In this document: one piece after another, positions 28,901 through 37,100 of the stretch
Layout: each line of letters opens with the position of its first letter
How positions within the stretch are numbered: the stretch's first letter is position 1
DNA from: Pirellulales bacterium
GTDB lineage: Bacteria > Planctomycetota > Planctomycetia > Pirellulales > JALHPA01
Direction: 5' to 3'
Assembly (NCBI GenBank): GCA_033762255.1
Contig: JANRLT010000066.1
Coordinates: 1-64,000, forward strand
DNA: 64,000 bases
Translations under genes and position numbers: made by a program
Notes under the pieces: model-generated
Seen by the model: only the letters and a program-made list of their open reading frames with translations
The model's database searches: none
What the model was told of the DNA's origin: nothing

Positions 28901-29179
28901 AATGCCGTGCTCAAACTGATCAATTCCCTGGATGAGGCGGCTAAACCGATGCAAACCAGCATGCGCGTCGTCCAGTTAGGCAAGGGAATGGACACCGACG
29001 CCGCCCGACTGGCCCTGATGCGGGCGATTCAGGGTAACAATCCCCGTCGCAACTTTGGCGATAATGAGGAAAACGGGTCTAACCCGGGGGATAATCAAAA
29101 TCGCGGCCGCAATGGCCGACCGGACCAAAACCAAAATCAGCAAAATCAGGGAAATTGGGGTAATGGTGAGGATCGATAA
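25904..29179 (+). CDS. Secretin N-domain protein 1 (no secretin barrel)
   Basis: A 1091-residue exported protein built from secretin N-type modules. ATG 25904 has GGGAAGAGG just before it; an internal ATG at 26039 would give a shorter signal peptide (VAVGIFYFVGGFPLCVAQD). After an acidic/Lys linker, residues about 160-245 look like an N0/STN domain (FNFRSQPWPEVLDWLATISN). Then come repeated NolW-type modules of about 70-90 residues, each ending in a strand such as NSLLAHAPPDKMAIIEQAV, NRLLIWANPLELAEVENLL or NTILVSGADPGQLRIIEELI. One module has an insert of Gln and Met repeats (about 365-385). A Pro/Ser linker splits the protein near 645-765. The C-terminus is Asn/Gln-rich. The beta-barrel domain found in GspD or PulD is absent. 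It may form or extend periplasmic rings around the true secretin encoded downstream. Confidence 0.82.
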   Translation: MPRELLTPGTKRLSCLTGILQKYAVPSWRIYLGWLINLGRRVSLAMVAVGIFYFVGGFPLCVAQDVVLTEGATADGKVMITPGSDVPIAVTAEATKAPENPGESKPEEDKEKGKEGEKPKPGDKSAADQVEFKILTRGDVKPREKPDAKEFDVRPDAAGMVQFNFRSQPWPEVLDWLATISNMSLDWQELPGDYLNLSMTRPHSVETTRDLINRHLLARGFTLLENDGVLSVVNLKKLNPAFVPRVEPADIHKYQPHSFIKVSFPLSSMVADDTVAELKPLLSPHGVLTALKNTNRVEIIDTALNIQQLSQLLKQEQTPAVQERQVREFTIRHVRAAELREQVMSLLGIEEKKKKGGAMTPEEMAMQQQEMQMQMQMQQQQQQSGGAPPKDNKPQVNLVANIRTNSLLAHAPPDKMAIIEQAVKLLDVPNQTSQEILANANRVQVYRLATLDPDVVVKSLNDLGVLEPATKLQIDQKNKSIVAYASIVDHLTIKALITRLDGSGRKFEVITLRRLPADYVAGTIDFMMAGNKGDEQQPRRRSYFFDYYGDNQKENDQDKDKFRVDADIEHNRLLIWANPLELAEVENLLVKLGEISDRNQINSSMRVINIPAGLDRDQFLRQLQKTWPTVSPNPLQLPQNEPTIIPREVAPPPAPAPKNDQPFNGNPALEPLPTTSTGNPPKPASSTPSSVPAPEVNKTALAIPLKVSPSFTLVGNDRPAVAAESSTSEASAQSDGSLSPHASEAAVSVANRADASSLPQIATPPVKLIWGYDNQLLISSTDPAALDLLEDLMLDLAPPRPDYKIFQLRYASSFWVAKNLQDYFSEKEDDKNNNVRRVYFYDSEENKKTEAQRRLSKRRPLKFIDDLDTNTILVSGADPGQLRIIEELIKAYDKPDPVNSQSARVTTTIRLQYAKAQIVGDAVKDVYRDLLSSNDKALQNGGGQQETKRPPGDTYIFNEGGEGSGEEKRTQVSFKGKLSIGIDEYSNTLLISTEGENLMNAVLKLINSLDEAAKPMQTSMRVVQLGKGMDTDAARLALMRAIQGNNPRRNFGDNEENGSNPGDNQNRGRNGRPDQNQNQQNQGNWGNGEDR

Positions 29180-29551
29180 TTTTCGTGCTAGCGAGTGTAA
29201 ATGCGCATGCGTGATAAAAACTGATTGGATTGTGATTTTAAATTGTTTTGGTATATAGGTTTATGGTGTTTTTTGCCATTTAGGCTAAGTGCCTACTTTC
29301 CTAAACGTTATACGGCACATAAGTTGCCCCTGAAAAATTCAGGAATGTCTAGATTTCCGGAACTTATTACAATTTCTGGGGTTATACAAATAATTCCCAG
29401 GGAATTACCCTGGCTGGAATTTCAGCTTTTGTGATTTTGGCGGGAAATTGCAATTTAGCAATTAGAATACAAGCTTGCCGCATCTAGGAAATTGTGCGGT
29501 GCATCAGCTTTGATGATGAATCCTCTTGGATACTCAATACGGATTTTGTAC
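29180..29551. other. Intergenic region with small hairpins
   Basis: About 370 AT-rich bases between secretin-N proteins 1 and 2. Small inverted repeats: CCTGAAAAATTCAGG around 29329 and CCAGGG-AATTA-CCCTGG around 29397. No T-tract terminator is seen. A separate promoter for protein 2 may lie here. Confidence 0.4.
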
Positions 29552-32500
29552 ATGAAGAATAACTTGTTTTTGCCACGAATTTCTCACAGCTTAGTAAATA
29601 TGTGGCTATCGGACCGCTTTTATAGTGGAAAAATTGCAATTTACGCCCTTTATTCCCTTTGCTGCGTTTTGGCTCTGACGGTTGGCACGAGCGGTTTCGC
29701 CGCGGACGCCACTTTCGTGGGCCGGTTGGCGACGGTTGTCCAGCCCGAAGTAGCCCAGCGGTTAAAGCTGAGCGACGAGGTGCGGGCCAAGTTGACGCAA
29801 ATCATTAATGAGCGTGAAGATGCGGTGCAAGAGACTGTCCTTTTAATCCGCAATCTACCCGCCGCCGAACGCGAGGCCCGCCTGGCCCCTTTTCGCGCTG
29901 AATCAGAAAAGCTGGGCTTGGCATTGCTGACGCCCGAACAGCTGGCCATGTTGGATCAGGCGGAATTGGATTTGCGGGGACCCGCCGCCTGGGCCGATCC
30001 CCAGATAGCCGCGCTCCTCAAGTTCACGCCAGAGCAATCGGCACAAATCGAGGCGTTATTAAATGAGCTAAAGGCAACTGGCGGGTCGGTCGGTTCCACC
30101 GCTGCGCAGTCCGCGGTGCGGATCGAATTTGACCGTAAATTGCTGGCATTATTGACCAAAGAGCAGCGGTCCACCTGGGATAAAATGTCTGGCAACGGCG
30201 GGGGAGAAATCCCGCAGAATGCTTCAACCCCGGCTGAGGCGGCCAGTCCCCCCGTAGCTGCGACGAATGCAACGCCGGCGACGAGTCCCGCCAATTCCCC
30301 CATGCCCATGGAATCGAGCGCATCGCCAGGCACGGCGGATAGCCAGAACCTTGCGGGTGAGAGCGCGGCGGGCGACTCAAGCGAAATTAACCCGGGCCGC
30401 AATCGTCGTTTTAATGACCGTGGTCGCGGTCGGGACGATGGCGTGGCACCACCGGAAAATGCCATTGCCCGGGGAGAGAAGCTGCGGTTCAGCTTTCGCT
30501 TTACCCCATGGAAGGATGTGATTGAGTGGTTCGCGGGCCAGGCCGATCTTTCGCTGGTCTCGGATGTTTATCCTCCCGGCACGTTCAATTACCAAGACAC
30601 CAAGTATTATAGTCCGACCGAGGCGTTGGAATTGCTGAACGGCATTTTACAAACCAAGGGTTACGCGCTGTTGCGGCGCGAACGGATGCTCATGGTGATC
30701 AATTTGCAGGATGGCATTCCGCAAAATTTGGTCCCGTTTGTCGATGCCAAGGAATTGGAACAGCGCGCAAATTCCGAGATGGTCAGTACGGTATTTCGGC
30801 TGGAGCGCCTTACCGCCGATGAGGCTTCCAATGAGATCAAGCTGCTCCTAGGCCCGCAAGGCTCGGTCATCAATTTTCCCAAGGCGCGGATGATCTCGGT
30901 CACGGACACCGTGGGCCGGTTAAAAACCATCAGGAGTGTCTTGGATCGCGTGGAAAACCCGGCGGAATTGACGAATGAATCCATTCAGCAACTCCAGCTT
31001 AGCCACTCGGGCGCAAATGAAGCCCTGGCCATGGTCAAGCAGCTATTGAATATTCCCGCTGACCGCAGTTCCAATGCGGATGGCTCGATTCGGCTCCTGG
31101 CCAATCCCGCCGCGAAAACACTGGTTGTCAGCGGCCGGCCCGATGGCATCGCCAAGGTAAAAGAAATTTTGCAGGTGGTTGATCAACCGGGGAATGGCTT
31201 GGGGGGAATAGACGGTTCTCCCCAGCTAGAAATTTACGCCACTGGCTCCGCCGACGGCGAAGCCCTCTTGCGCGTGCTGCAAACGTTGCTCTCGACCTCG
31301 CCGGATGTCCGGCTAGAGATCAATCCGCAAAACGGCAATTTGATCGCCCTGGCCCGTCCCGCCGAGCATGCCACTATTCGGGCCACACTGGACCAAATGC
31401 AAAAGGATTCCCGCAAGATCGAGGTTATCAAACTGCGGATGGTTGATCCCATCGTGGCCAAGGACACTATTGCCCGCTTGTACGAGGGGGCCAGCGGCGG
31501 GAGCGCGCCCTTGATCGAAGCGGAGGGTAATTCCCGGCAACTGATCGTCCGCGCTACCGATGGACAGTTGGCCCAAATCAAGGAAATGCTCAATCAAATG
31601 GGCGAAGGGGATGTCACCGACTCCACCCTGGCCACCGAGGAAAAGCTAAACAATGTGCGGCTAGTCCAGGTGAATCCGCGGATGATCGGCAGCGTGCTGG
31701 GCAAGGTTGAGCAAGTTTGGCCCGCCTTGCACAAAAACCGCATCCGGGTGATCACGCCCGCGAATTCCAGTTTGCCCGCCGGGTCCAGTACGATATACGC
31801 GGGAAGCGGTATCCAGGAACGCCGCGTCTGGCCGTCGGATCCCGCCCCAAGTTCCTCCCCCGGCACAACCCCTTCTCCGTCCGCCGAAAATCCCCAGCGC
31901 ACGCCGAATATCGCCAATCCGCCGGCGGAAACCGCGCCCGATCCCCGTTTACCGCGCTCTCCGCGCGAACCCAGTGTTCCTGGCCCCATCCGCACTGAGA
32001 CCGATTTAAAGCCGACACAATTTCGCGCGACCCCCCAACCGGCGTCGCAACCCTCCGAACAGCGTGGCAACCCCACGGCATTTCAATACGAGGCTCCACG
32101 TTATGAGGCGCCCTCGCTCGTAACAGTCCGGCGGCATCATCCCCCCGCCCAGGTATCTAATTTACCCCGTGCATCCCGCATTTACACAGTGGCACAACTG
32201 TCGACTACGGCCCCCTCTGATCCCGCGGCCAACCCCACGGATCGACCCTTGGACGGTGATCCAGGCCGATCGGCGGAAGATGCGGCGTCCCCGGATCCCA
32301 GCGAACCCCCTCCGGTGATTGTCTCGGTTGGTCCGGCGGGCATCATGATTACTTGCGATGATAAGCAAGCCCTGGATGATTTTGAATCACTCTTAAAGAG
32401 CATGGCCGGACCACAAACGGCCAACCAGCGCGAATTTACAATTTTTTACCTCAAATATGCCAAGGCGCAAGTCACCTCGGAATTGCTGGAGCAGATTTTT

Positions 32501-33514
32501 GCCACGGGAGGATCCTCCTCAAGTGGCGGCGGGGGGGGGCTGTTGGGTAATATAGCCGGCGCCGCCCTGGGGGGCTTTGGCGGGGGGTTGATGGGTGATC
32601 TGATGGGTTTTGGCGGAGGGGGCGGGGATAGCTCACCCACGCTCAAGGCCAGCGGCACGATTTCGATGATTCCGGACGCGCGGCTGAATGCATTGATTGT
32701 TCAGGCAAATCCCACGGACATCGATATGATCGAGCAACTGTTAAAAATCATCGATCAAGAAAGCAGTCCCGAGGAAGTGCAAATTGTTTCCCGTCCTCGC
32801 TTAATCGCCGTGTATTATACCTCCGCCAGCAGCATGGCTGATATTATTCGGGCCCAGTACTCCGACCGGATCACCAGTACGGGGGGGCAACCCCGCCAGC
32901 CTTCGCCCGAGGAGTTCATCCAGGCGTTGCGCGGAGGAAACAATCGCCGCAATAATAACCAGCGGCGGGCCGAGGAAACCTCCAAGATTTCCATCGGTGT
33001 CGATGCGCGGACAAATTCACTCATCGTCACCGCGCCCGAGCCGATTTTTCAAGAGATTAAGGAACTGGTCGCGCAGCTTGACCAAGAAGATAACGGTTCA
33101 AAGGAAGCGATGGCGCTGGTTAGCCTAAAAGGGTATAACTCGCAGACGGTTCAGCAGGCCTTGACCCAAATCATTGGCAGCGAGAACGTCATGACCAACC
33201 AAACCGCCCGTAATACCAACCGCAATAACACGGGCACCGGCGGTGGCGGCAATCAGGGTGGGAACGACTTTCAGCGGCAAGTCCAATTCATGCAGGGGCT
33301 GCAAGGTTTTCAAGGTGGGGGCGGTCGAGGATTTCCCGGCGGCGGTGGCGGCTTTCCCGGCGGCGGTGGCGGCTTCCCCGGTGGGGGTGGCGGCTTTCCT
33401 GGCGGCGGTGGCGGCTTTCCTGGTGGTGGTGGGGGTCGGGGCTTTCCTGGCGGCGGTGGAGGTTTTCCCGGTGGCGGTGGTTTTCCCGGTGGCGGGGGTG
33501 GCCGCGGACGCTAG
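29552..33514 (+). CDS. Secretin N-domain protein 2 with Gly-rich tail (no secretin barrel)
   Basis: About 1320 residues from ATG 29552. That start was chosen because it lies closer to the hydrophobic signal (YALYSLCCVLALTVGTSGFAA) than the first possible start at 29492. The N-terminal 200 residues form a helical region with LKLSDEVRAKLTQIINERED and LLTPEQLAMLDQAE, like periplasmic helical LTXXQ-type proteins. Then comes an N0/STN-like domain (RFSFRFTPWKDVIEWFAGQA, about residue 330 from 29492), followed by several NolW-type modules (KLRMVDPIVAKDTIARLYEG, VSLKGYNSQTVQQALTQII). A 160-residue Pro/Ser/Arg linker lies near the middle, and a final Gly-Phe-Pro repeat tail begins at 33332. The plan parallels protein 1: STN, N-modules, Pro linker, half-module (GIMITCDDKQALDDFESLL), more N-modules. 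No barrel domain. Confidence 0.82.
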   Translation: MKNNLFLPRISHSLVNMWLSDRFYSGKIAIYALYSLCCVLALTVGTSGFAADATFVGRLATVVQPEVAQRLKLSDEVRAKLTQIINEREDAVQETVLLIRNLPAAEREARLAPFRAESEKLGLALLTPEQLAMLDQAELDLRGPAAWADPQIAALLKFTPEQSAQIEALLNELKATGGSVGSTAAQSAVRIEFDRKLLALLTKEQRSTWDKMSGNGGGEIPQNASTPAEAASPPVAATNATPATSPANSPMPMESSASPGTADSQNLAGESAAGDSSEINPGRNRRFNDRGRGRDDGVAPPENAIARGEKLRFSFRFTPWKDVIEWFAGQADLSLVSDVYPPGTFNYQDTKYYSPTEALELLNGILQTKGYALLRRERMLMVINLQDGIPQNLVPFVDAKELEQRANSEMVSTVFRLERLTADEASNEIKLLLGPQGSVINFPKARMISVTDTVGRLKTIRSVLDRVENPAELTNESIQQLQLSHSGANEALAMVKQLLNIPADRSSNADGSIRLLANPAAKTLVVSGRPDGIAKVKEILQVVDQPGNGLGGIDGSPQLEIYATGSADGEALLRVLQTLLSTSPDVRLEINPQNGNLIALARPAEHATIRATLDQMQKDSRKIEVIKLRMVDPIVAKDTIARLYEGASGGSAPLIEAEGNSRQLIVRATDGQLAQIKEMLNQMGEGDVTDSTLATEEKLNNVRLVQVNPRMIGSVLGKVEQVWPALHKNRIRVITPANSSLPAGSSTIYAGSGIQERRVWPSDPAPSSSPGTTPSPSAENPQRTPNIANPPAETAPDPRLPRSPREPSVPGPIRTETDLKPTQFRATPQPASQPSEQRGNPTAFQYEAPRYEAPSLVTVRRHHPPAQVSNLPRASRIYTVAQLSTTAPSDPAANPTDRPLDGDPGRSAEDAASPDPSEPPPVIVSVGPAGIMITCDDKQALDDFESLLKSMAGPQTANQREFTIFYLKYAKAQVTSELLEQIFATGGSSSSGGGGGLLGNIAGAALGGFGGGLMGDLMGFGGGGGDSSPTLKASGTISMIPDARLNALIVQANPTDIDMIEQLLKIIDQESSPEEVQIVSRPRLIAVYYTSASSMADIIRAQYSDRITSTGGQPRQPSPEEFIQALRGGNNRRNNNQRRAEETSKISIGVDARTNSLIVTAPEPIFQEIKELVAQLDQEDNGSKEAMALVSLKGYNSQTVQQALTQIIGSENVMTNQTARNTNRNNTGTGGGGNQGGNDFQRQVQFMQGLQGFQGGGGRGFPGGGGGFPGGGGGFPGGGGGFPGGGGGFPGGGGGRGFPGGGGGFPGGGGFPGGGGGRGR
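33332..33502 (+). repeat. Tandem 21-base Gly-rich coding repeats
   Basis: The 3' end of secretin-N protein 2 repeats a 21-base unit coding for F-P-G-G-G-G-G, with variants containing Arg (GRGFPGG). About eight units follow one another. Unit copies differ at wobble positions (TTTCCCGGC versus TTTCCTGGT), so these are older duplications, not a recent expansion. The repeats may vary in number between strains. Confidence 0.9.
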
Positions 33515-33573
33515 TTATCCTGAATGCTGCTTTGCGGCTTTGTCGCACTTAAAAACCCGTTTGTCGTATTTTA

Positions 33574-33609
33574 CATGACAAACATAAATTCTTGCATGAC
33601 AGACATAAA
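33574..33609. repeat. Short direct repeats 21 bases apart upstream of gspD-like gene
   Basis: CATGACAAACATAAA (33574-33588) and CATGACAGACATAAA (33595-33609) differ at one of 15 positions and are spaced exactly 21 bases apart, two helical turns. This suggests a protein-binding pair, but it is not in the immediate promoter zone of the gene at 34116. Confidence 0.5.
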
Positions 33610-33650
33610 CACGCTGGCCTAAGTTCCTTCGGCAGTCGCTGCTCGGCAAC

Positions 33651-33787
33651 CTAGTGCTTTGTCAAATTTAAAGATTCTAGTTAGGCCAATCAGCCGCTGG
33701 GCGCTAGCTTACATTTTTTTTCCACTACAACCGTGGTCGAGCACACTACGGCTCATTCGAATATAGGAGCGGTTGTCTAAGCTCTAG
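33651..33787. mobile_element. MITE-like element, copy A (degenerate right end)
   Basis: First copy of a short inverted-repeat element. The left end is CTAGTGCTTTGTCAA. The right end is more divergent; its complement begins CTAGAGCTTAGACAA. It shares TTAAAGATTC and ATCAGCCGCTGGGCG with the copies at 43381 and 56062. It carries no gene. Confidence 0.7.
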
Positions 33788-34115
33788 CCCAGCGATTGCA
33801 TTGCAACAAACAACTGAAAAAGTTACCAAACCAAGTTGTCGTTACTGCCGCTTCAATTAAAAGCACTCTTAGTCCTAAAAAAACCGTACTCTTTTAGGGG
33901 CACTAGCATGTTGCCAGGGCCAGCCAACATGCCCATGTTAACGTATTTGCACGTCAAAGTTTGGCTAATTTCTCTCATTTACCTGATGATTTTGGTTGAC
34001 TTTTCCGATTATACCAGTGGGATAAATCCGCGCAACGGAACTATCCCGCCAGCCATTGCCGCTTGGCAGGGCTAAGTTGAATGTGCATCGTTTCGCCAAA
34101 GGATGAGGGATACGC

Positions 34116-37100
34116 ATGTTACAGCGCGTGACGGAACACCGACAATTTGCAATAAAATTGTTCATGGGCGTAGCTTGCAGCATCATGGGCTGCATGGTGG
34201 CGTATCGCTTGACGGCGCAGGGGGTGGTCGCACCGCTGACTCCCGCCGCCGAGCTACCGGCTCCCGCCCCTGCCGCCGTAGAGCAACCTATCTTGCAGGC
34301 CTATCCTGTGGGGACCGGGGATCCGCAAGCCATCATCCAAAAAATACAGACCCAGCTTCCCCGCGATGCGAATGTATCCTTGGCGGCGGATGTCCGGACG
34401 GGCCGGGTATTGGTGTTGGCTCCTCCGGGAACGCAACCTCTGGTAGCGCAGCTTATTGGCCAGGCTCAACCTGCTCCGGCGGCTTCCGCCGCGAATGTGG
34501 CAGGTCCCCAACTAGAAAACAATGCCGCGGCAAATCCCGCGGTTGACCCCGCTCCGGGGGTGGCCAGTGCGCCAGCCCCGGCAAATTCCCCTGCGGCGGA
34601 TTTTGGTCCCCGCAGCGAACAAGTGATCAAGCTGCAGCATTTGTCCGGGGCAGAATTTGAGCAAGCCTTGATCACGTTGGTCGCGCGGCAGTTGCCCGTT
34701 TCGACCGATCCCACGAATTCCGTGGCAACCTACACCCTCAGCGGTCGCGGCGGCAATCCCACGCTGGTCAGCGTCAATCGCACTACCGGTCAATTGACTA
34801 TCGCGGGCGCGGATAAGCTGGTGCAGGCCTGGGGGAGGGTTTTTACGGCGCTCGACCGACCCGCGCAGGCCGCTGGCAAGGACGACTCGCGGGTTGTCCC
34901 CATTCGCAATCCCGACGCCCTGGCCAATGGCAGCCTGCAGCGGGCGATGTCGATCATTAGCGAGCAAGTCGCCAATGGGGACCGCGCCGCGCCGCAGGCC
35001 AATCGCTTTGTCAGCATGTTGTTTCAACCGAAGGAACAGCCCGCCGCTAATCCGGCAAATCCCAACAATTCTCCGGATCCCAACGATCCCAACGCCGCAA
35101 ACCCCGCGGCAAACGCCCAAAACCCGGCCAATCCCACCCCGGCCCTGCAGAACCCATTCGCCCAGCCAAATGCCAATCCCGCCACGGCGGAAAATCCCGA
35201 TGACGACCTGAGTTCGGGGTTGATTGGTCCTGTGCGGATTGAATTTATTGAGGGTCTGGATTTGCTGGTCATCACGGGAAATCCGCGCGACGTGGAACGC
35301 GTGCAGCGGATCATTGCCGAAATCGAGGAGCGCAGCAAAGAGACGATCCCCGTGGTTGTGCTGCATCCGCTTAAATTTGTTAGTAGCGACGCCATGGCCA
35401 CCTTGGTCCGTTCGCTATATGACCAGGTGCTTAGCCCGCGGGCCGGGCGGGTCAGTATCACTTCCCTGGTAAAGCCCAACTCGCTCTTATTGATTGGCCG
35501 CAAGGAAAGCATCGAGGAGGTTGTCAAGCTGATCGAAAAGCTGGACCAGCCGGTCGAGCCGAACACCCAGTTCAAGGTTTTTGAGTTAAAGCACACCGCC
35601 GCCACCGAGGTACTGCAAACGGTGCAGTCCTTCTTGGGGGGGACGGCCACCGGCCCGGGGGCCGCGGGACAAACGGGCCAACCCGCCACGACGGCGTCGA
35701 TCACGGGGACCGGGCTGGGAACGCGGGCGGTAGTGACAGCGGATTACCGGACCAACGCGCTGATCGTGCGGGCCAGTCTGCGCGACCTGGAAGAAATCGA
35801 AGCCCTCATCAAGCGGATTGACGTGCAAAGCAGCTCCGCCATCAACGAAGTGCGGGTTTTTAACCTCAAATATTCACTGGCGGAGGAATTGGCCCCCGTG
35901 TTGCAGACGGCGATTAACGGACAGCAGACGCAAAATCGCACACAGCAAAACCAGGGAGGCAATCAAAATCAAGGAGGGGGCAATCCCTTTCAGCAGTTCC
36001 AGCAACAGCCCGGTGGTCAAAACCAGCAAGGAAACCAACAGCAGCAGCGCGCGATTCGTAGCACCATGCTGCAATTCTTTACCATCGATGACGAAGGGAA
36101 GAAACAGCTCAAGTCGGGAATCCTGACCGACGTGCGGATCGTGGCTGACGGACGGAATAATTCATTGCTGGTCACGGCTCCGGCGGAAAGCATGGAACTG
36201 ATTCAAGCCCTGATCAAGGAACTGGATCAGGTCCCCACCGCCGAGGCCCAGATCAAGGTGTTTCAAATTGAAAACGGGGACGCTACCGCCCTGGTGACGA
36301 TGCTGCAAAATTTGTTTGGCATCCAGGCGACCAACACCCAGCGGGGCGGGGCCGCGTTTAATTTTGCCCAAAACACGGGAGACACCTCGGGGGATAATCC
36401 GCTGGTCAATTTGCGATTTTCGGTCGATCAGCGAACCAATAGCATCATCGCCACGGGATCGTCCGGCGATTTGAACGTGGTCGAGGCGATCTTGCTCCGC
36501 CTGGACGAAAGCGACATTCGCCAGCGCAAAAGCACGGTCTATCGGCTAAAAAACGCCCCTGCGCAGGATGTGGCCAACGCGATTACCCAACTCTTGAATA
36601 GCGAACGGCAACTGACCCAGCAGGTCGGGGCAAACCTGGTCAGCGCATTTGAACAAATCGAACGCGAAGTGGTCGTCGTCCCCGAACCGGTCAGCAATAG
36701 CCTGATCATTAGCGCTACCCCGCGTTACTTTGACGAGGTCAAACGGATTGTCGAGGAAATCGACCAGCGTCCCCCCATGGTCATGATTCAGGTCATGATC
36801 GCCGAAGTCGACCTGAACAACTACGACGAATTCGGCGTCGAGGTAGGCGTGCAAGATTCGGTCCTGTTTGACCGGAGCCTGCTGGGAGATCTGGTTACGA
36901 CCACCACGACCACCACGTTTGGCAATCCCGCCACCACGGTCCAGCAGCAAAATGTGTTGGCCGCGACGAATGCCCCCGGCTTTGCTTTTAACAACCAGCA
37001 ACTGGGTAATAGCGGTAGTTCCCAGGCGATCGGCAAATCCTCCACGGTCGGCACGCAGGGTCTTACGAGCTTTAACGTGGGCCGGGTGAATAACGAATTG

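Noticed and set aside
34512-35366. Open frame of about 280 codons opposite the secretin gene
   Set aside because: Antisense to N-modules with good match on the plus strand; no recognisable features.
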